From: JAJYRX01 sp041655275
GTDB taxonomy: Bacteria > Pseudomonadota > Gammaproteobacteria > Burkholderiales > Burkholderiaceae_B
Reading direction: 5' to 3'
Assembly: GCA_041655275.1 (NCBI GenBank)
Contig: JBBAFU010000018.1
Location: 1 to 38,562 of the forward strand
DNA: 38,562 bases
Part shown: piece by piece, positions 15,134-22,681 of the stretch
Numbering within the stretch: position 1 is the first letter of the stretch
Layout: each line of letters opens with the position of its first letter
Notes under the pieces: generated by a model
What the model was told of the DNA's origin: nothing
Database searches by the model: none
What the model saw: only the letters and a program-made list of their open reading frames with translations
Translations under genes and position numbers: made by a program

Positions 15134-16699
15134 ATGAGCTCCACCAGCGCCACCCGCAAAACAGCCCCCCCGGTCATCCCTGCGGGGTCAATCAGCGACG
15201 CCGTACGCTGGCGCATCCTCGTGGTGCTTCTGGTGGCCATCTTCATGACGCTCATTGGCGTGAGCATCGTGAACGTGGCCCTGCCCTCCATACAGCAGTC
15301 GCTGCAGGCCTCGCACTCCGACATCCAGTGGGTGCTCTCGGGTTATGCGCTGACCTTCGGCGTCGTGCTGGTGAGCGCCGGGCGCGCGGGCGATATCATG
15401 GGGCGCGGCGGCATCTTCCTGCTGGGGGTGCTCATCTTCACCCTGTCCTCCGTGGCTGCCGGGCTCGCGCCCGATGCCAACTGGCTCAACGGCGCGCGCT
15501 TCGTGCAGGGCATAGGCTCGGGCCTGCTCAACCCCCAGGGCGTGGGCATGATACAGCAGTACTTCCGCGGGGCCGAGCGCGGGCGCGCCTTCGGCTACTT
15601 CGGCACGGCGGTGGGGTTTTCCGTGGCGGTGGGCCCGGTGCTGGGCGGCTTCCTGATCGAAATGGGCGGCGCCGACCTGGGCTGGCGCCTCACCTTCCTG
15701 GTGAATGTACCCATCGGCATACTCACCATCGTGCTGGGCCTGATGTGGTTTCCCAAGCCGCTCATCAGCTGGGAAGGCCAGCCTGCAGCGCATCAGCCCC
15801 GGCGACGCCACTACGGCCTGCGTGCGCTGGATCCCGTGGGCGCCATCCTCCTGGGGCTGGCCGTGCTTGCCATCCTCTTTCCCTTTGTCGAATCGCGCGG
15901 CTCGCCACTGATGTGGCTGCTGCTGCCGCTGGGCCTGCTGCTGTCCTGGCTGTGGGTACGCTGGGAGCGCCATTACGCCGCCCGGGGTGAAAGTCCCATG
16001 GTGGATCTGCGCATCTTCTCCACCGCCAGCTTTTCCAATGGTGCGCTCATCATGTCGCTGTACTTCATGGGCATGACCAGCATCTGGGTGCTTGTGGCCC
16101 TGTACGTCCAGCTGGGCAACGGCATGTCGGCCCTGGAATCCGGCCTGTTCGGCATCCCCGCCGCCCTGCTCTCGGCCTACGCCGCGCACTGGGCGGGGAT
16201 ACGGGTGGCACGCTACGGGCGCAGTGTTGTCATCGGCGGCCTCATACTCGCCCTGGTCGGCATGGCGCTCAGCATCCTCGTGGTACAGCTGGCCGCCACC
16301 GGCGCCGCCAGCATCTGGTGGCTGGTGATTTCACTGTGCTTTGTCGGCCTGGCCCAGGGCTCGGTCATCAGCCCCAACCAGGCGCTCACGCTGGAAGACG
16401 TGCCGATCGACTACGCCGGCAGCTCGGGCGCCATCATGCAGACCGGCCAGCGCATAGGCACCTCGGTGGGCATCGCCGTCATCACCGCCGCCCTGTTCGG
16501 CACGCTCAACTTCTCCACCTGGACGGTGGCCGTCACCATCGGCTTCACCGTCATCATGCTCATCATCGGGCTTGCCCTGCTGGTGGCCGTCAAGGACCTG
16601 CGTGACCGCAACGCCGCCGTGCTGCGCGCACGCAAGGAGAAGATGGCACCGGCCGGGGCAACGCCGCGGCAGCCCCGTCGGCGTGTCGGCCGGCCTTGA
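15134..16699 (+). CDS. MFS transporter, DHA2 (14-TM, EmrB/QacA-like) drug exporter
   Basis: 521 residues with about 14 hydrophobic helices. Motif A appears as SAGRAGDIMGRGGIFLLG after TM2, and the antiporter motif C as GPVLGGFLIEMGG in TM5, both typical of DHA2 drug:H+ antiporters. The protein should export toxic compounds or metabolites across the inner membrane using the proton gradient. No membrane-fusion or outer-membrane partner is adjacent. The frame can start at a GTG (15104), but a -10 box overlaps that position, so ATG 15134 is preferred, although neither has a clear ribosome binding site. The methyltransferase gene begins 8 bases after its stop and is probably co-transcribed. Confidence 0.9.
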   Translation: MSSTSATRKTAPPVIPAGSISDAVRWRILVVLLVAIFMTLIGVSIVNVALPSIQQSLQASHSDIQWVLSGYALTFGVVLVSAGRAGDIMGRGGIFLLGVLIFTLSSVAAGLAPDANWLNGARFVQGIGSGLLNPQGVGMIQQYFRGAERGRAFGYFGTAVGFSVAVGPVLGGFLIEMGGADLGWRLTFLVNVPIGILTIVLGLMWFPKPLISWEGQPAAHQPRRRHYGLRALDPVGAILLGLAVLAILFPFVESRGSPLMWLLLPLGLLLSWLWVRWERHYAARGESPMVDLRIFSTASFSNGALIMSLYFMGMTSIWVLVALYVQLGNGMSALESGLFGIPAALLSAYAAHWAGIRVARYGRSVVIGGLILALVGMALSILVVQLAATGAASIWWLVISLCFVGLAQGSVISPNQALTLEDVPIDYAGSSGAIMQTGQRIGTSVGIAVITAALFGTLNFSTWTVAVTIGFTVIMLIIGLALLVAVKDLRDRNAAVLRARKEKMAPAGATPRQPRRRVGRP

Positions 16700-16706
16700 T
16701 CAAATA

Positions 16707-17387
16707 ATGGACAGCCTCAGCCCGGAACAGTACGACGCCTGGTATGACACGCCGCGCGGCCGCTGGATGGCGGATCTGGAAACCGCACTGCTCGCCCGCC
16801 TGCTCAAGCCGGAAGCGGGCCAGCGCATCCTGGACGTGGGCTGCGGCACCGGCTGGTTCACGCGCCGGCTCGCGCAGGACCACGCCGTACACATGACGGG
16901 CGTGGACATCCATGCGCCGCGCCTCGCGTATGCGAAACGCATGGATGCACGATCGGACTATCTGGTGGCCGACGCCCTGCAACTGCCGTTTGCCGACGGC
17001 GAATTCGACTGCGCCATCTCGGTCACCGCATTGGATTTCATTGCCGACTGGCCGCTTGCCGTACAGGAGATGATGCGCGTGACGCGCCGGCGGCTGGTGC
17101 TGATCACGCTGAACCGCAACAGCCTGCTATGGTGGCACAAGGGGCGCGGCCGGGGCTCGGACAGCTACGCGGGCGCACACTGGCGCACGGCGGCGGAAAT
17201 GCGTCGCGGGCTCAGTGATCTGGGTTTGGAGCACGTACGCGAGAGCGGTGCCATCCTGATGCCCGGCGGCTCGATGCCGGCCCGGCTGGCGGAGCGCTGG
17301 GTCGGCGGACGCTGGCCTTGGCACAACTTCGGCAGTGTGCTGGCCTTTGCCGCCGACCTGCCGCCCGGGCGGCTTGGAACCCCCTAG
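16707..17387 (+). CDS. Class I SAM-dependent methyltransferase
   Basis: 226 residues of the methyltransferase_11/UbiE-like type. Motif I is ILDVGCGTGWFTRRL, followed by an acidic end of beta-2 (TGVDIHAPRL), then VADALQLPFADGEFDCAISV (motifs II-III). The substrate is unknown; the small size and lack of extra domains suggest a small-molecule or quinone-like acceptor. Placed 8 bases after the exporter gene, it probably belongs to the same transcript. The open frame extends upstream inside the exporter gene, but the ATG at 16707 begins the conserved region. Its stop codon overlaps the convergent binding-protein gene within the palindrome CTAG. Confidence 0.87.
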   Translation: MDSLSPEQYDAWYDTPRGRWMADLETALLARLLKPEAGQRILDVGCGTGWFTRRLAQDHAVHMTGVDIHAPRLAYAKRMDARSDYLVADALQLPFADGEFDCAISVTALDFIADWPLAVQEMMRVTRRRLVLITLNRNSLLWWHKGRGRGSDSYAGAHWRTAAEMRRGLSDLGLEHVRESGAILMPGGSMPARLAERWVGGRWPWHNFGSVLAFAADLPPGRLGTP

Positions 17388-18262
17388 AACTTGACGTCGG
17401 GCGGCACATCTCCGGGCTCAATCCCGGCCAGTGCCAGACTGTCCATGATCCAGCTGCTGATCTGGCCGAGATCCCGGTTGTAATCCATCCAGACGTTCAG
17501 GAAATCGCGCCAGCCGGTATCTTCCTCCTTCGCAATGGCGAAGTTGGATGTCAAGCCAAGCACCGGATCGCTGAGCATGGAGAACTTGCCGATATTGGGG
17601 TTCTTCTTGACGGCGGTCAGACCCAGCAATGCGGCAAACACGGCGCAATCCACTTTCTTGCTCTGCAAGGCCATGGTGACCTCGTCGCGTGAAGCGAAGG
17701 CCGTGATCTTGGCCTTGGGCGCAAACCGCCGCGCCGCCATCTCCTGGGTCGAACCCAGATCAACAGCAATACGCAGATCGGGATTGTTCAGCTCGGACCA
17801 CTTGCTCACATTCACGTGCTCGGCCGCGACCAGCCCGTAAGGGTGCAAATAAGTGGGGTGGGTGAATCCGATGGACAGGGCACGCTGGGGGGTTGCCGTC
17901 AGCGCCAGCGCGATATCCACCTTGCCCGTCTGCAGTTGGATGACCGAATTGCCGTAGGTAGAATCCACATACTCCAGATCAACATCCAGAATGCCGGCAA
18001 TGTCCTTGGCCATTTCAACGCAGGCGCCCGACCATTCCTTCGTGAAAGGGTCACGTACAAAATAAGGCGGTTCGCCCACCAGTGCTGCGATGCGCATCTT
18101 CTTCGTGCGTCGCACACGCTCCAGTGTGGACTCGGGCCGGTCGCGATCCGAGGCGGCACGGGCCGACGCCACCGGCAGTGTCAACCCCAGGGCCGAAACC
18201 GCTGCCATCTTGCCCAGGTCACGGCGTGAGATTGTCCCGGATGATTTTTGATGTTTGGTCAT
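17384..18262 (-). CDS. Polar amino-acid ABC transporter substrate-binding protein, Tat-exported
   Basis: 292 residues, last gene of the minus-strand operon. The N-terminus has a twin-arginine signal (SRRDLGK, Arg13-Arg14, then a hydrophobic stretch and cleavage near ASARA), so the protein is likely folded in the cytoplasm and exported by Tat to the periplasm. The mature part is a family 3 solute-binding protein: MRIAALVGEPPYFVRD, then the GxxVD-like AxDIAGILDVDLEYV region and the GKVDIALALTATPQR segment. It should capture an amino acid or derivative for the permease and ATPase encoded upstream. A GGAGGAG eight bases before ATG 18262 fixes the start. Confidence 0.9.
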   Translation of the reverse strand: MTKHQKSSGTISRRDLGKMAAVSALGLTLPVASARAASDRDRPESTLERVRRTKKMRIAALVGEPPYFVRDPFTKEWSGACVEMAKDIAGILDVDLEYVDSTYGNSVIQLQTGKVDIALALTATPQRALSIGFTHPTYLHPYGLVAAEHVNVSKWSELNNPDLRIAVDLGSTQEMAARRFAPKAKITAFASRDEVTMALQSKKVDCAVFAALLGLTAVKKNPNIGKFSMLSDPVLGLTSNFAIAKEEDTGWRDFLNVWMDYNRDLGQISSWIMDSLALAGIEPGDVPPDVKF

Positions 18263-18279
18263 TGTTCGCTCCTCCTGAA

Positions 18280-19644
18280 TCAGGAACAAGGGTGAGGTGA
18301 AGAAAACAGCTCGGGCTGTCCTTCGAATACCAGAACGCGCTCTACCGCGCGCCCCAGCGAAAACAAGGCGGCCTCCTCATGATGGCGTCCCAGCAACTGG
18401 ATGCCCATGGGCACGTCACCGGCGCTCAGTGCCGAAGGCAAGGCCAGGGCGGGCTGGCCCGTCAGGTTGGCGATGGCATTCAGATTCGCTTCCTGCAGAA
18501 AATAGAAAGTATCCACCTCGGCAAGCGGTCCGGCTACGGCGGCGGCACCCGGCAGGAGCAGGGCATCCATGCCATTGAGCGCAGCCGCCATCTCCGCCGT
18601 CAGGTGCAGGCGATCCTGGCAGGCCTGAAGGTAGCTCGACGCTTCAATGCGCTCGCCGACCAGAATGCGATTGCGGAATATGCGGCCGTAATCCTCGAAG
18701 TGCGCGCGCACCTGCGGACCAAAGACATAGGCCACCTCGGCCATCATGATGATGGCACTGGCCACGTGCAGGGCCTGCAAATCCGGCAGTGACACCGGAC
18801 ACACCACAATGCCGGCGCGGGCAAGCCGCTCCTGAACACCGGCAAACATCTGTGCCACCTCGGGGCGCAGCAGATTCTGCAGCCCCCAGTCATCCAGTGG
18901 CACGGCCACACGCCAGGGGTGCGCCGCATCACCAGTCCGGGGTCGGTAGCCCGGGCACAACACCTGATGGATGCGTTCACAATCCGTCACGCTGCGCGCG
19001 ATTGGACCTGCATGATCCAGAGTCAGGCTGAGCGCGCATACACCTTCCAGACCGAGCGCACCGTAGGTGGGTTTCAGGCCTGTCAGACCGCAGTGGGTGC
19101 TGGGCAGGCGAATCGACCCCGCGGTATCCGTTCCCAGCGACGCGTGACACAGATCGCCCGCCACCGACGTGCCCGAGCCGCTAGACGAGCCTCCAGGAAA
19201 ATACCCCGCCTTCCAGGGATTGGTCGCCGGCGGCACCGGCAGGTCAAAGGAAGGCCCGCCAAAGGCAAATTCATGACAATTGGCCTTGCCCAGAATGATG
19301 GCGCCCGCAGCGCGCAGACGCTGCACGACAAGCGCATCCGTGACCGCCGGCGCCGCATCGCGCCGCGAATGCGAGCAGCCGCTGGTGCGCATTCCGGCCA
19401 CATCAATGATGTCCTTCACCGACACAGTGATGCCGTGCAGTGGAGCAAGCGTACCCGTCCCTTCGCGCAGCCGTTCATCCTGGCGGCGTGCCTGCGCGAG
19501 CGCCGCTTCCGTATCCCAGCTGACATAGGCGGAAAGTATCTTCTGGCTGGCTTCGATACGGGCCAGCTGGCGCGCCACTTCGTCCTCTATAGTGAACTCG
19601 CCCTGGCGATACGCCGTCTGCAAGCGGGTGATGGAGGGCAACAT
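18280..19644 (-). CDS. Amidase (amidase signature family)
   Basis: 454 residues with the Ser-cisSer-Lys triad of the amidase signature family: Lys77 in SVKDIID, the Gly/Ser-rich GGSSSGSG at 151-158 (cis-Ser), and Ser177 in GTDTAGSIR (usually DTGGSIR; the Ala is a mild variant). It should hydrolyse a carboxamide to acid and ammonia in the cytoplasm. The ATG overlaps the stop of the small upstream gene (TGATG), with GGGAGG inside that gene, showing translational coupling. Between ABC transporter genes, it most likely acts on the imported compound. It could act on an N-acyl or amidated amino acid, or be AtzE-like with the small neighbour as partner. Confidence 0.9.
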   Translation of the reverse strand: MLPSITRLQTAYRQGEFTIEDEVARQLARIEASQKILSAYVSWDTEAALAQARRQDERLREGTGTLAPLHGITVSVKDIIDVAGMRTSGCSHSRRDAAPAVTDALVVQRLRAAGAIILGKANCHEFAFGGPSFDLPVPPATNPWKAGYFPGGSSSGSGTSVAGDLCHASLGTDTAGSIRLPSTHCGLTGLKPTYGALGLEGVCALSLTLDHAGPIARSVTDCERIHQVLCPGYRPRTGDAAHPWRVAVPLDDWGLQNLLRPEVAQMFAGVQERLARAGIVVCPVSLPDLQALHVASAIIMMAEVAYVFGPQVRAHFEDYGRIFRNRILVGERIEASSYLQACQDRLHLTAEMAAALNGMDALLLPGAAAVAGPLAEVDTFYFLQEANLNAIANLTGQPALALPSALSAGDVPMGIQLLGRHHEEAALFSLGRAVERVLVFEGQPELFSSPHPCS

Positions 19645-19817
19645 CAGCGTACCTCCCGGGATGGCCCATATTGCATGGGGCCATGAACCGCATGGACCTG
19701 TGCCGCCAGCAATGCCGCAATCAGCTTCAGGCCACGCTGGAACTCGGCCTGCTCCTGCGGGCTTGCTCCCGGCGGCAGGGTGTGCGTCGCAGACAGACAG
19801 GCGTCAGGTTCAGACAT
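19644..19817 (-). CDS. Small protein coupled to the amidase (AtzG-like position)
   Basis: 57 residues starting MSEPDACLSATHTLPPGASP, followed by a helical stretch EFQRGLKLIAALLAAQVHAV. GGAGG six bases before the ATG, an 8-base overlap with the ABC ATPase end and a TGATG overlap with the amidase start show a real coupled gene. I recognise no family with certainty. In known amidase loci a small helical protein (AtzG, DUF4089) binds and stabilises the amidase AtzE. Position and size fit that role, but the sequence does not clearly match, so this is inference. Confidence 0.65.
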   Translation of the reverse strand: MSEPDACLSATHTLPPGASPQEQAEFQRGLKLIAALLAAQVHAVHGPMQYGPSREVR

Positions 19818-20589
19818 GGCTATCCTCCGACATCGCATGATGGCGAAGATGGAAATGACTCAGAAAGGCCTGGGTGGCCGCTTCCTGCGGATGATCGATC
19901 AGGGCGTGCGCCGGACCCTCCTCGACCACGACACCGCCTTTCATGAACAGCACGCGATCCGCCATCTCGCGTGCGAAACCGATCTCGTGCGTCACGATGA
20001 CCATGGTCATGCCTTCATGGGCCAGATCGCGCATGACGTTGAGCACCTCGCCCACCAGCTCGGGATCAAGCGCCGACGTGACCTCGTCGAACAGCATCAC
20101 GCTGGGCTTCATGGCCAGGGCACGCGCAATGGCCACGCGCTGCTTCTCGCCTCCTGAAAGACGATTGGGAAAGGCGTCCAGCTTGTGCGACAGACCCACT
20201 TTCTCGACCAGGGCACGAGCGGTTTCAGCCGCCTGACTGCGCGACTGGCGCAGCACTGTGACCGGGCCTTCCATCACGTTCTGCAGCACATTCATATGCG
20301 GAAAAAGATTGAAATGCTGGAATACCATGCCCGTTGTCGTGCGAAAACGCGCCTGCTCGGCATCACGCGGCAGGCGTTGCCCGGCGTTGAAGTCGAAACG
20401 TGTCTCGCCCACCCGTACCTGGCCGCCATCAGGCTGAACCAGCAGGTTGAGGCAGCGCAGCAGCGTGGATTTACCTGAACCGGACGGTCCGATCAACGCC
20501 AGGACCTCGCCCCTGGCAACGCTGAGTGAAATATCGCGCAGCACGATATTGTTGCCATACTGCTTGCGCAAACTGTGTACTTTTATCAT
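19810..20589 (-). CDS. Polar amino-acid ABC transporter ATP-binding protein
   Basis: 259 residues with all ABC ATPase motifs: Walker A GPSGSGKST (34-42), Q-loop VFQHFNLFPHM, signature LSGGEKQRVAIARAL, Walker B VMLFDE followed by the HisP/GlnQ-type TSALDPE, and switch His in VTHEIGF. The signature of this subfamily (HisP/GlnQ/ArtP) and the neighbouring HisM-type permease indicate amino-acid import. The frame opens at a GTG overlapping the permease stop, but ATG 20589 has GAGGAAG six bases upstream and matches the family start, so it is used here. The C-terminal ~10 residues overlap the next gene. Confidence 0.92.
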   Translation of the reverse strand: MIKVHSLRKQYGNNIVLRDISLSVARGEVLALIGPSGSGKSTLLRCLNLLVQPDGGQVRVGETRFDFNAGQRLPRDAEQARFRTTTGMVFQHFNLFPHMNVLQNVMEGPVTVLRQSRSQAAETARALVEKVGLSHKLDAFPNRLSGGEKQRVAIARALAMKPSVMLFDEVTSALDPELVGEVLNVMRDLAHEGMTMVIVTHEIGFAREMADRVLFMKGGVVVEEGPAHALIDHPQEAATQAFLSHFHLRHHAMSEDSHV

Positions 20590-20599
20590 GGCATCTTCC

Positions 20600-21262
20600 T
20601 CAGTCACTCAGCGCCAGCCGCCGCTCGATGCGCTGCACCAGCAGCGTCGCCGGAAACAGGACGATGAAATACGACAGGGCCACCGTCGTATACACCTCGA
20701 GTGGACGATAGGTCTCATGGGCAATCAGCTGACCCTGATAGACAAGATCGGGGACCGCCAGCACCGAAACCAGCGAAGTGTTCTTCAGCTGCAGTATGGA
20801 CTGGTTCATCAGCGGCGGAATCATGCGCTTGAAGGCCTGGGGAAGCACCACGCGACGCATCACCTGCCAGCGACGCATGCCAAGCGCACGGGCTGCCTCG
20901 ACCTGACCGCTCTCGATGGACACAATGCCGGCACGCACGATTTCCGAGTAGAAGGATGCGCCGTAGAAAGTAAGGGCCAGGAAGGCCGCCATCATCGCCG
21001 ACAGGTTGATGTCGATGAGTACCGGCAGGGCGTAATAGAACCAGATCAGGATGACCAGAAAAGGCGTGCAGCGGAACAGCTCCACGGCACCCTGCAGCGG
21101 TATGTTGACGGCACGCGGCGTGCCGATACGCGCCAGCGCAATGAACAGCCCCAGCGCCAGACCGGCCACGACGCTGAGCACCGTGAAGACGAGGGTGTAC
21201 TGAAGGCCCACCAGCAAGATCTGCCGGTATTGCCAGACCAGACTGAAATCCCATTGATACAT
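20600..21262 (-). CDS. Polar amino-acid ABC transporter permease (HisM/GlnP-like)
   Basis: 220 residues with about five membrane helices. The EAA loop that docks to the ATPase is well conserved (EAARALGMRRWQVMRRVVLP, then QAFKRMIPPLMNQ). It is the only permease gene in the operon, so it probably works as a homodimer with two copies of the ATPase encoded next. Spacing is tight: 15 bases after the SDR gene and 10 bases before the ATPase start. GGTGGGG upstream supports ATG 21262. Confidence 0.92.
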   Translation of the reverse strand: MYQWDFSLVWQYRQILLVGLQYTLVFTVLSVVAGLALGLFIALARIGTPRAVNIPLQGAVELFRCTPFLVILIWFYYALPVLIDINLSAMMAAFLALTFYGASFYSEIVRAGIVSIESGQVEAARALGMRRWQVMRRVVLPQAFKRMIPPLMNQSILQLKNTSLVSVLAVPDLVYQGQLIAHETYRPLEVYTTVALSYFIVLFPATLLVQRIERRLALSD

Positions 21263-21277
21263 GTCAGCCCCACCTTT

Positions 21278-22039
21278 TCAACCAAGACGCAGACCGCCGT
21301 CAACCCCCAGCCGCTGGCCCGTCACGTGGCGCGCGGATTCGCCCAGCAGATATTGCACCGCCCCGGCAACGTCGGCGGGTTCGGCAAAACGGCCCAGGGG
21401 CGGTTTGGGCAGACGGTGCTGCCAGTCGGATGCCGGATAGCGCCCGGGATCCTTGAGCGTGTAGCCCGGCACCACGCAATTGACGGTAACGCCGTACTCG
21501 GCCAGCTCGGCGGCCAGACTCATGGCGAGCGCTTCGGCCGCCGCCTTGGCCGCCGCCGTGAGCGGATAAAGCTCACCGGGACGAAAGCGATGCGCCACAA
21601 AGGAACTGGTGAGCACGATGGCGGCGCACGGCGACTCACACAGGTGGGGCCGCGCAGCCGCGGCCAACTCGAGCAGGGCTCCGGCCATGGACTGCACGGC
21701 CGCAAGCAATTCCTGTGAACCGGCGTCGGCGAGCCCTTTTTTGCTCGCATGTCCGGCATTGCTCACCAGCTGGTCGATACGGCCAAAATGCGCAACACAG
21801 GTCTGCACCACCTCGGCACCCGCCCCGGGCAGCGACAGATCGGCATAGACCTCGTATGCCAGCGCCCCCGCAGCACGCGCATCGGCAAGCACTGCCGCCA
21901 TGGCCCGGCGGCTGGCGTCATCAGCACCCCGGGCATGCAGGCACAGGGCCGCACCGGGCTGCGCCAGCGCACGTGCCACTGCCGCACCGATGCCGGAACC
22001 GGCCCCTGTAATCAGCACCACTTTTCCTGCCTGTGTCAT
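21278..22039 (-). CDS. Short-chain dehydrogenase/reductase-like protein with non-canonical active site
   Basis: 253 residues of classical SDR length. The cofactor motif TGAGSGIG (11-18) and NAG (94-96) are intact, and the C-terminus ends with the usual GQRLGVDGGLRL. The catalytic Ser is at 145/146, but the YxxxK pair is abnormal: the segment reads ELYPLTAAAKAAAEAL, with Tyr158 seven residues before Lys165 and Thr161 in the place of the Tyr. The enzyme may have altered catalysis or a non-redox role. The ATG at 22039 with GGAGG upstream is preferred over an upstream start at 22090. It follows the Lrp gene by 19 bases and precedes the transporter genes, so it probably modifies the transported compound or its product. 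Confidence 0.85.
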   Translation of the reverse strand: MTQAGKVVLITGAGSGIGAAVARALAQPGAALCLHARGADDASRRAMAAVLADARAAGALAYEVYADLSLPGAGAEVVQTCVAHFGRIDQLVSNAGHASKKGLADAGSQELLAAVQSMAGALLELAAAARPHLCESPCAAIVLTSSFVAHRFRPGELYPLTAAAKAAAEALAMSLAAELAEYGVTVNCVVPGYTLKDPGRYPASDWQHRLPKPPLGRFAEPADVAGAVQYLLGESARHVTGQRLGVDGGLRLG

Positions 22040-22058
22040 CCATTCCTCCACAATTCCG

Positions 22059-22523
22059 TCACGCGCCCTGCACCAGCGCTCCCCGCCCAATCTTCTGGCT
22101 CAGCACAATGGTGGAATTAGTGCGTTCCACGCCTTCCAGGGCGCCGATCTGATCAAGCAGTCCATCGAGCTGGGCCGTACCGGCCGTACGCAGCCAGGCC
22201 AGATAATCATGCTCGCCGCTCACTGACCACAGGGCAAAGACTTCCGGCATGCGCCGCAAGGCCCTGATCACTGCTTCCCCCGCATGCGGGCGCACCACCA
22301 GACCCACCACCGCCTGCACGGCCTGCGGCAGGGCATCCTGGCCCAGCATGGCGGAATAACCGGTGATGACACCCGCCTTTTCCAGACGCGCCATGCGTGC
22401 AAGCACAGTGGTGCGGGCAACGCCCAGTTCTCGCGCAAGTGCGGCAACGGGCTCACGTGCATTGAGCTGCAGCAATGCGATCAGGCGGCGATCAATTTCA
22501 TCCGGAAGAAAGGAGGCGAGCAT
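22059..22523 (-). CDS. Lrp/AsnC-family transcriptional regulator
   Basis: 154 residues. The N-terminal helix-turn-helix (IDRRLIALLQLNAREPVAAL, then ARELGVARTTVLARMARLE) is followed by the C-terminal RAM/ligand-binding domain (AVVGLVVRPHAG...GEHDYLAWL). It should form dimers and higher oligomers and sense an amino acid. It is the first gene of the minus-strand operon and faces the saccharopine-dehydrogenase-like gene across 158 bases containing a TATCGT/ACGATA inverted repeat, so it most likely controls both directions and itself. Confidence 0.92.
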   Translation of the reverse strand: MLASFLPDEIDRRLIALLQLNAREPVAALARELGVARTTVLARMARLEKAGVITGYSAMLGQDALPQAVQAVVGLVVRPHAGEAVIRALRRMPEVFALWSVSGEHDYLAWLRTAGTAQLDGLLDQIGALEGVERTNSTIVLSQKIGRGALVQGA

Positions 22524-22536
22524 GATCTCTTAGTCA

Positions 22537-22555
22537 TATCGTCCAAATTACGATA
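22537..22555. promoter_or_regulatory. Candidate Lrp operator (TATCGT-N7-ACGATA)
   Basis: A perfect 6-bp inverted repeat with a 7-base AT-rich centre, in the divergent promoter region. A further TATCGT half-site lies at 22591-22596, and the whole stretch is AT-rich. Lrp-type proteins bind repeated imperfect palindromes of about this size, so this is a good candidate site for the adjacent regulator. Confidence 0.5.
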
Positions 22556-22598
22556 CAAAATGTATTAAATCACTGACGAATCAACATGATTATCGTCT

Positions 22599-22626
22599 TT
22601 TGATTGTAGGTGGCAATTTCTATACT
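22599..22626 (+). promoter_or_regulatory. Candidate promoter of the saccharopine-dehydrogenase-like gene
   Basis: TTTGAT (22599-22604) and TATACT (22621-22626) are separated by 16 bases, 55 bases before the ATG. The TATCGT half-site at 22591 is just upstream, where a regulator could act. Confidence 0.45.
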
Positions 22627-22681
22627 GAGACCAGTGTTTACCCGTAGATTTCCAACTTTTCTCACTTCAGGACACAACACG

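Noticed and set aside
20447..21718. 423-codon plus-strand frame across the permease and SDR genes
   Set aside because: It runs antisense to two clear genes and their junction; its composition (His/Gln/Arg-rich) is typical of a shadow frame.
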